NCBI RefSeq assembly: GCF_036108815.1 | Contig: NZ_CP107985.1 | Coordinates: forward strand, 8,181,501-8,245,500 | DNA: 64,000 nucleotides | Reading direction: 5' to 3' | DNA from: Streptomyces sp. NBC_00353 | Lineage (GTDB): Bacteria; Actinomycetota; Actinomycetes; Streptomycetales; Streptomycetaceae | Shown: positions 59,391 to 64,000 of the stretch, in pieces | Position numbering within the stretch: the first letter of the stretch is position 1 | Layout: the number at the start of each line of letters is the position of its first letter | The notes under the pieces: generated by a model | The model's input: the letters and a program-made list of their open reading frames with translations, nothing else | Told to the model about the DNA's origin: nothing | Database searches by the model: none | Program-made: the position numbers and the translations under genes

Positions 59391-60786
59391 TCACGAGCGT
59401 GCCTTCCTCGATCTGGTAGTCGAGAGGCAGCGCGAGGGCCCGCATCGCGGCAACCATGCCGGTGTTCGACGCCTGGGTGACCGCGTAGACGCTCTCGCAG
59501 CCGGCCTCGATGGCGAGCGTCACCAGGCGGCCCAGCAGCTCGGAGCCGATGCCGCGGCGCTGCCAGTCGTCCTCGACGAGGAGGGCGACCTCGGTCTCGT
59601 CGCCGTCCCAGAGGAGGTGGCCGAGGGCGACGAGCCGGCCGGAGGCCGTCTGAACAGCCAGGGTGCGGCCGAACCGGGGGCTCAGCAGGTGGTCCAGATA
59701 GCGGTCCGCGTCATGGACCGGACCGTGGTACCGCAGCCGCAGTGTCTGATCGGAGCAACGGTCGTGCATGGCGCGGGCGGCTGCCAGGTCGCTCTGGTCC
59801 GCGCGGCGCACGGTGATCTCGTTGCCCTCGGGGAGCGTGAGTACATGCTCGCTGCCCGGGACGCGGGGGCCGAGCCGCGCGTCGAGCTCGACCAGGGCAC
59901 GGGCCCGGGCGAACTCGGTCGGCGTGAACGGCAGATAGGGCCGTTCGATCGTGATCGCACCGCCGGACGGGTCGCGCAGTCGCATCACGGTCTCTTCCAG
60001 CACCCCCTCGACCGGCGCGGTCTCGCCGGTGGCGCGGCCACTGATCGACACGGCAGGGAGCGAGTGGATGGTGCAGCGGCCGAGCAGCTGACGCAGGGCG
60101 AGGGGGAGTTCGGCCGCATCCAGGGCCGTGCGCGTGGCGAGGCCCAGAATGCGCGTCGGGGCATCCACCAGATCGTGTGCGTCGGCACGCTCGATCCAGG
60201 TGGAGCTGCCGCCCGCGGCGGAAATGGCCCGGCTCAGCTGCTGCGCCTGGAGCGTGGCCGGGGCACGCAGCAGGAACTCGTCGACCGTGCCCTGGGCCAG
60301 TGGGTGCGTCTGCAGGGTGAGGATGTCGACCCGGTGCCGGGCGAGCGCGATGCACAGCGCGGCCAGGCTGCCGGGGGTGTCCCGGACAGTGGTCCGCATT
60401 CGCCACAGCACCGTTTCCCCGGCGGAGAGGGCAGGGCCCGCGGCAGCGGGCGCAGTCACCGGAGCGGCGGCGCCGGTACGTGTGGCGGCGGTGAGGCGGT
60501 CGGTGGAACGGTCCGGGGCCGAGCTGTCGTGGTCGGCACCCGGGCCGTCGGCGGTCGGCGGGGGCGCGTGACTGTGCCGCCGTGCCCACCATGTGTGGAA
60601 CGTGGCCGTTGCAGTCAGCGCCACGGCCGAGGCGACCAGCAGGTACGGCCCGTCCGGCTGGTGCCCGATCAGGTTGGCGATCGCGTCGGCCACCGCGACC
60701 GCGGTGAACAGGGCGGCCAGTTCGATCAGGTCCCGCCGCCAGTGGTGGGGGCGGCGGGCACTCTTCGCAGATGTCACATCAGTCAT
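59326..60786 (-). CDS. ACT-plus-GNAT domain protein
   Basis: A 486-residue multidomain protein. The N-terminus has one or two membrane-like helices (IELAALFTAVAVADAIANLI; LLVASAVALTATATF), then an ACT-like domain (about 130-200, RDTPGSLAALCIALARHRVD) and a C-terminal GNAT acetyltransferase domain (about 330-475, VEDDWQRRGIGSELLGRLVT with the acetyl-CoA loop). A protein with ACT and GNAT could acetylate in response to an amino acid; the membrane segment suggests a membrane location. ATG 60786 is chosen; a long Arg/Pro-rich extension from 61179 is not needed. Confidence 0.83.
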   Translation of the reverse strand: MTDVTSAKSARRPHHWRRDLIELAALFTAVAVADAIANLIGHQPDGPYLLVASAVALTATATFHTWWARRHSHAPPPTADGPGADHDSSAPDRSTDRLTAATRTGAAAPVTAPAAAGPALSAGETVLWRMRTTVRDTPGSLAALCIALARHRVDILTLQTHPLAQGTVDEFLLRAPATLQAQQLSRAISAAGGSSTWIERADAHDLVDAPTRILGLATRTALDAAELPLALRQLLGRCTIHSLPAVSISGRATGETAPVEGVLEETVMRLRDPSGGAITIERPYLPFTPTEFARARALVELDARLGPRVPGSEHVLTLPEGNEITVRRADQSDLAAARAMHDRCSDQTLRLRYHGPVHDADRYLDHLLSPRFGRTLAVQTASGRLVALGHLLWDGDETEVALLVEDDWQRRGIGSELLGRLVTLAIEAGCESVYAVTQASNTGMVAAMRALALPLDYQIEEGTLVITARLEATPVRSLPPYEQAGR

Positions 60787-61233
60787 GGCTCCACTGTGAC
60801 GGAGCGGTGTTGCCTGATCACGAACGCCTTGTGACTGATGGGTTAAGTGTGGATCTAGTCCCCTATCGCCGGTTTTTGGCGGGTTAATGTCTTGAGTGAT
60901 TGCGGTTGTGGCGGTGCGTGCGCGGGTTGCGGCAGCTTGTGAACGGTCCGCAGCGGGTGCGGGCAGCGAGTGGCGTGGTGGGGCGGGCCGATCCGGGACC
61001 CGCCCGGTTACAGCGAGGCGCATCCGGTTACGGGACGATGTCCACGGCCGTCGCCCCCGCACCCTGCTCCCAGGCAGCCTGCAGCCGCACCGCGTGTCGC
61101 ACCAACTGCGACGATCCGCCGCGCGCGGCCACTGCGGCGAGCCCGGTTGTCGGCCCGGCCCCGTCACCACCACAGCCAATCGGCCCCGGACAGCCGCCAG
61201 GGACCTCCGCCCACGTCGGTCAGCGGCGCAGGC
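60787..61233. other. Spacer between the ACT-GNAT and PhoD genes
   Basis: 447 bases without a supported gene. A plus-strand frame from 60900 and antisense frames are Pro/Arg-rich and lack an RBS. It must hold the ACT-GNAT promoter near 60790-60890, where the DNA is less G/C-rich, and the PhoD 3' region. Confidence 0.45.
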
Positions 61234-62814
61234 TCACTGTCCGACGCGTCCCGGCTGCAGAACCTTGCTGAACAGCACCGAACCGCCCTGAGCCCGCAGC
61301 CGCACCGTCAACTCGCCACTGTCGCCGTCGATGTCGACCTCGCCGAAGAACTGCGGCGACTCCATCGGCGACACATTCGCCCGGTCGGGCGCCCGCACGA
61401 AGACCCGGTCGGGACCGAACGTGCTGTCCAGCGCATTGGCGGGGAAACCACCGGCGGCCAGCGGCCCCGACACGAACTCCCAGAACGGTGCGAAGTCCTT
61501 GAACGCCGCGCGCTCGGGGGCGTAATGCTGCGCCGATGTGTAGTGCACATCGGCCGTCAGCCAGAGTGTGCCGGTGATCCGGCGGTGCTTGATGAACCGC
61601 AGCAGCTCCGCGATCTGCAGCTCACGGCCGAGCGGGGCACCGGGATCGCCCTGGGCCACCGCCTCGAAGTCCGTCGCACCGTCCGTGACGACAAGTCCCA
61701 GCGGCATGTCCGCGGCGATCACCTTCCACACCGCGCGGGACCGCGACAGCTCGCGCTTGAGCCATTCGAGCTGCTCGGCGCCGAGGATGCCCGTGGTGTC
61801 GTCGGGCTGCCGGCCGGGGGAGTTCGCGTTGCGGAACGACCGCATGTCGAGGACGAACACGTCGAGCAGCGGGCCGTGCCGCACCACCCGGTGCACGCGG
61901 CCGTCGCCGGACGATTCGTGCAGCGTGGACACCGGGAAGTACTCGCGGAACGCCCGCATCGAACGCGCGGCCAGGACGTCGACGTTCTTCTCGGTGTACC
62001 GGACGTCGTCCAGGATCTGCCCCGGATACCAGTTGTTGCGTACCTCGTGGTCGTCCCACTGGATGATCGACGGCACCTGTGCGTTGAACTTCCTCAGGTT
62101 GTCGTCAAGGAGGTTGTAGCGGAAGTTTCCGCGGTACTCGGCGAGCGTCTCGGCGACCTTCGCCTTCTCCTCGGTGGTGACGTTGCGCCAGACCCGGCCG
62201 TCGGGCAGCGTCACGCTCGGCTCGATCACCCCGTCCGCGTAGATGTTGTCACCGCTGCAGAGAAAGAAATCCGGGTCGAGACGGCGCATCTCGTCGTACA
62301 CCCGGTAGCCGCCGATGTCCGGGTTGATGCCCCAGCCCTGTCCCGCGATGTCGCCGGACCACAGGAAGCGGACCCCGTCGCGGCGCCGGGCGGGCGCGGT
62401 ACGGAACGTCCCGTACACCGGCTCACCGGTCCGGCGCGGATCGTCCGGGTCCGCGAGCGTCACCCGGTAGTGCACCTGCTCGCCGGCGGGCAGCCCGTAC
62501 AGCGGCGTCGTGCCGGTGAAGTCGGTACCGGAGCCGACCAGAGGCCCGTGCCAGGTGCGCGCCCGCCGGAACGACTCCGTTGCCGACGTCTCCACGATCA
62601 TCCGCGCCGGACGGTCCGAACGCACCCAGACCAGGGCGGACGATGCGGTGACATCACCCACCTGAACGCCCCAGGCCGCGCGCGGTCGGCCGGACAGAGC
62701 GAAGGCGGGGGCTGCCGCCGCTGCCACCGGGAGCGTGAGCGCGGCCGAAGCGGCCAGTGAACCGCGCAGCACAGTGCGGCGGTCGGGCGAAGGGATGCGC
62801 GGACGGTACGACAT
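61234..62814 (-). CDS. phoD: PhoD-type alkaline phosphatase
   Basis: A 526-residue PhoD phosphodiesterase/alkaline phosphatase, exported by Tat (SPDRRTVLRGSLAAS, cleavage near AFALSG). The metal-site motifs are present: LWSGDIAGQGWG, FFLCSGDNIYADG, IIQWDDHEVRNNW and LWLTADVHYT. Such enzymes release phosphate from phospho-diesters, including teichoic acid and nucleotides, outside the cell and are usually induced by phosphate starvation; no PHO box was verified by me. ATG 62814 has GGAGG upstream. Confidence 0.94.
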   Translation of the reverse strand: MSYRPRIPSPDRRTVLRGSLAASAALTLPVAAAAAPAFALSGRPRAAWGVQVGDVTASSALVWVRSDRPARMIVETSATESFRRARTWHGPLVGSGTDFTGTTPLYGLPAGEQVHYRVTLADPDDPRRTGEPVYGTFRTAPARRRDGVRFLWSGDIAGQGWGINPDIGGYRVYDEMRRLDPDFFLCSGDNIYADGVIEPSVTLPDGRVWRNVTTEEKAKVAETLAEYRGNFRYNLLDDNLRKFNAQVPSIIQWDDHEVRNNWYPGQILDDVRYTEKNVDVLAARSMRAFREYFPVSTLHESSGDGRVHRVVRHGPLLDVFVLDMRSFRNANSPGRQPDDTTGILGAEQLEWLKRELSRSRAVWKVIAADMPLGLVVTDGATDFEAVAQGDPGAPLGRELQIAELLRFIKHRRITGTLWLTADVHYTSAQHYAPERAAFKDFAPFWEFVSGPLAAGGFPANALDSTFGPDRVFVRAPDRANVSPMESPQFFGEVDIDGDSGELTVRLRAQGGSVLFSKVLQPGRVGQ

Positions 62815-62904
62815 GGAGGTGCCTCCGGGGGCAGCGGGACAGAGGTACGGGTGGCCGGTCGACGGGCCCCACCTTTGTGCCCGTCGGCGGCGAGCACACC
62901 AACC

Positions 62905-63018
62905 TCAGATGAACAGCGGGCCGCGCCAGGCGTCGATGTCCCGTCCGTGCGCCTCCCGTTGGGCGTTCCGCGGCCCGCCGTGCCGCTCGGTGAAGCCGGT
63001 CCGGAGGCCTCTGCCTGG
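62905..63018 (-). pseudogene. 37-codon C-terminal gene fragment
   Basis: Directly after the hydrolase stop codon the same frame stays open for 37 codons, ending GRDIDAWRGPLFI then TGA. The sequence looks coding (TGFTERHGGPRN, QREAHGRDIDAW) but has no start codon. It may be the tail of a lost gene or a former extension of the hydrolase. Confidence 0.4.
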
Positions 63019-63849
63019 TCAGCGACTGGTGTCGAGGATGACGCGTGCCACGAGCGCCGGATCGTCGTTCATCGGTACGTGCCCGCAGCCGGGCAGCCGC
63101 ACCAGCCGGGCACCGGGGATGGTGTGCTTGGCTCTGATCCCCTGCCGGCGCAGCAGCAGACGGTCGCGACTGCCCCAGGCGACAGTCACCGGCAGCCCCG
63201 GCACATCGTCGGTGAACGCGACACTCCGTCCGACGGCGAGCGTCTCGTGGAATCCGGACGCCTCGCGCAGGGCGACGGTCTCCGAGACGACCGCCTCGGG
63301 TGAACGGCGGCCGGGGCGCGCGTAGATGGTGCTCGTCAGCGCGGCACGCCCGGCCGCGCTCCGCGAGAGCCCTTCGATCAAGGGCATCGGCAAGGCCAGT
63401 GCGCCCTGCCGCATGGCCCGCAGCGTTGCGAACGCGTAGCGCCGCTCGCTCTGCGTCCAGAATCCGGCGGGCGACAGCGCCGTCACCGATCTGACGAGCT
63501 TCTCGCGGCCCAGCTCCAGTGCCAGCAGTCCACCGAGCGAGTTCCCTGCGACATGCGGCCGGTCCACGCCGAGCGCCTCACAGAACGCGCCGAGCACCGG
63601 CACCACGCTCCCCAGGTCGTACGGAACACCGTCCGGGAGCGCCGGGGAGACGCCGAAGCCGGGCAGATCCACGGCTATGACATCTCGCTCCGGTGCCAGC
63701 ACGGGCAGCACCGGATCCCAGGCCTGATGGTGGTGTCCGATGCCGTGGAGCAGCAACAGCGGCTCTCCGGAACCGGTCCGTTCGTACGCCACGGACACGG
63801 TCCGCGGACCTCGGGGTGAGTCGACGCTGAACGAGACCGTGCTGGCCAT
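63019..63849 (-). CDS. Alpha/beta hydrolase
   Basis: A 276-residue alpha/beta-fold hydrolase: HGIGHHHQAWDPVLPVL oxyanion region, nucleophile elbow GNSLGG (about residue 104), catalytic Asp in AWGSRDRLLL, His in GCGHVPMNDD. The substrate could be an ester, epoxide or C-C bonded compound. ATG 63849. Its promoter region at the window edge carries TTACCGTCCAGTAG, a TetR-like palindrome, so it may be induced. Relatives often accompany catabolic gene clusters; none is in view. Confidence 0.9.
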   Translation of the reverse strand: MASTVSFSVDSPRGPRTVSVAYERTGSGEPLLLLHGIGHHHQAWDPVLPVLAPERDVIAVDLPGFGVSPALPDGVPYDLGSVVPVLGAFCEALGVDRPHVAGNSLGGLLALELGREKLVRSVTALSPAGFWTQSERRYAFATLRAMRQGALALPMPLIEGLSRSAAGRAALTSTIYARPGRRSPEAVVSETVALREASGFHETLAVGRSVAFTDDVPGLPVTVAWGSRDRLLLRRQGIRAKHTIPGARLVRLPGCGHVPMNDDPALVARVILDTSR

Positions 63850-63959
63850 GCGGCTGCTCCCAGGGTTGGGCCGGGCGTGAGTGCTGGAGTGTCGAGTTCC
63901 GTGTAGTGCCGTGCAAGAGACGGTGCCTGAACAGATTTAGACGTCCCGTCAACAACAAT

Positions 63960-63971
63960 TACCGTCCAGTA
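63960..63971. promoter_or_regulatory. TetR-like palindrome upstream of the hydrolase
   Basis: TACCGTCCAGTA has inverted TACnG/CnGTA arms, and the 10-mer TACCGTCCAG is nearly repeated next to it (TAGCCTCCAG, 63970-63979). About 110 bases before the hydrolase start; a possible operator. Confidence 0.35.
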
Positions 63972-64000
63972 GCCTCCAGTTCAAGGGGGCCGGGTAATTC

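Noticed and set aside
60900..61271. 123-codon plus-strand frame before PhoD
   Set aside because: Arg/Pro-rich with no RBS and overlaps the PhoD 3' end; looks like non-coding GC-rich DNA.

Overview
The window is a piece of a Streptomyces-type actinomycete chromosome. GC content is very high, most start codons are GTG or ATG with a few TTG, third-position bias is strong, and many genes have actinobacterial hallmarks: Tat and lipoprotein leaders, MocR/PPOX and Lrp pairs, a divergent second EF-Tu, SbcCD and a PhoD-type phosphatase. I see no rRNA, tRNA or CRISPR array. TTA (bldA-type) codons were found by eye in only two genes, an IPT/TIG protein and tnpB.

Layout. 1-5.4 kb: a ClpN-domain protein behind a short upstream ORF, three DMT/EamA exporters, a PPOX protein, and a frameshifted, truncated MocR-type regulator. 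5.4-10.4 kb: LysR regulator, second PPOX protein, isochorismatase-fold protein, Tat/lipoprotein Rieske protein and S9 peptidase. 10.4-14.9 kb: an accessory-looking island with the remnant of a duplicated HipA-like gene, a leader with three stem-loops, two signal-less IPT/TIG repeat proteins, and an intact HipA-like kinase overlapping a DUF3037 gene. 15-24.3 kb: a two-gene SDR operon, a peptide-type ABC binding lipoprotein, ung, small conserved proteins, DinB, a TetR regulator with twin operators facing a flavin monooxygenase, and a Gfo/Idh/MocA oxidoreductase. 24.3-27.6 kb: apolipoprotein N-acyltransferase, NTF2-like protein and universal stress protein.

27.9-32.0 kb: an IS607-family element (tnpA serine recombinase, tnpB nuclease) sits inside a Tat-secreted PL10-type pectate lyase gene. 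Removing the element restores the reading frame exactly. 32.4-38.6 kb: a membrane protein, an RLIG1/DUF5565-like RNA ligase, an orphan 48-residue ORF with a good RBS and terminator, uppP, a VTT-domain protein, and a divergent tuf gene preceded by an alanine-rich leader ORF and a hairpin. 38.6-49.3 kb: patatin, spermidine-synthase-like protein, MFS exporter, PQ-rich membrane-anchored protein, thioesterase-fold protein, DedA, gamma-carbonic anhydrase, hexapeptide acyltransferase, a fourth EamA exporter facing an XRE-cupin regulator, YbaK-like, AAC(3)-like and CoA-binding proteins. 49.3-64 kb: IMPACT/YigZ protein, sbcDC, an Lrp/rhodanese pair, DUF885 peptidase, an Lrp/trans-sulfuration-enzyme pair, an ACT-GNAT protein, PhoD and an alpha/beta hydrolase.

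The most notable items are the reversible-looking IS607 insertion with its helically phased end repeats, the putative leader/attenuator of the second tuf gene, the HipA/IPT-TIG island with its gene remnant and TTA codon, and the decayed MocR gene next to a surviving half of a terminator whose complete version occurs 41 kb away. Functions are inferred from reading the proteins; no database search was possible.
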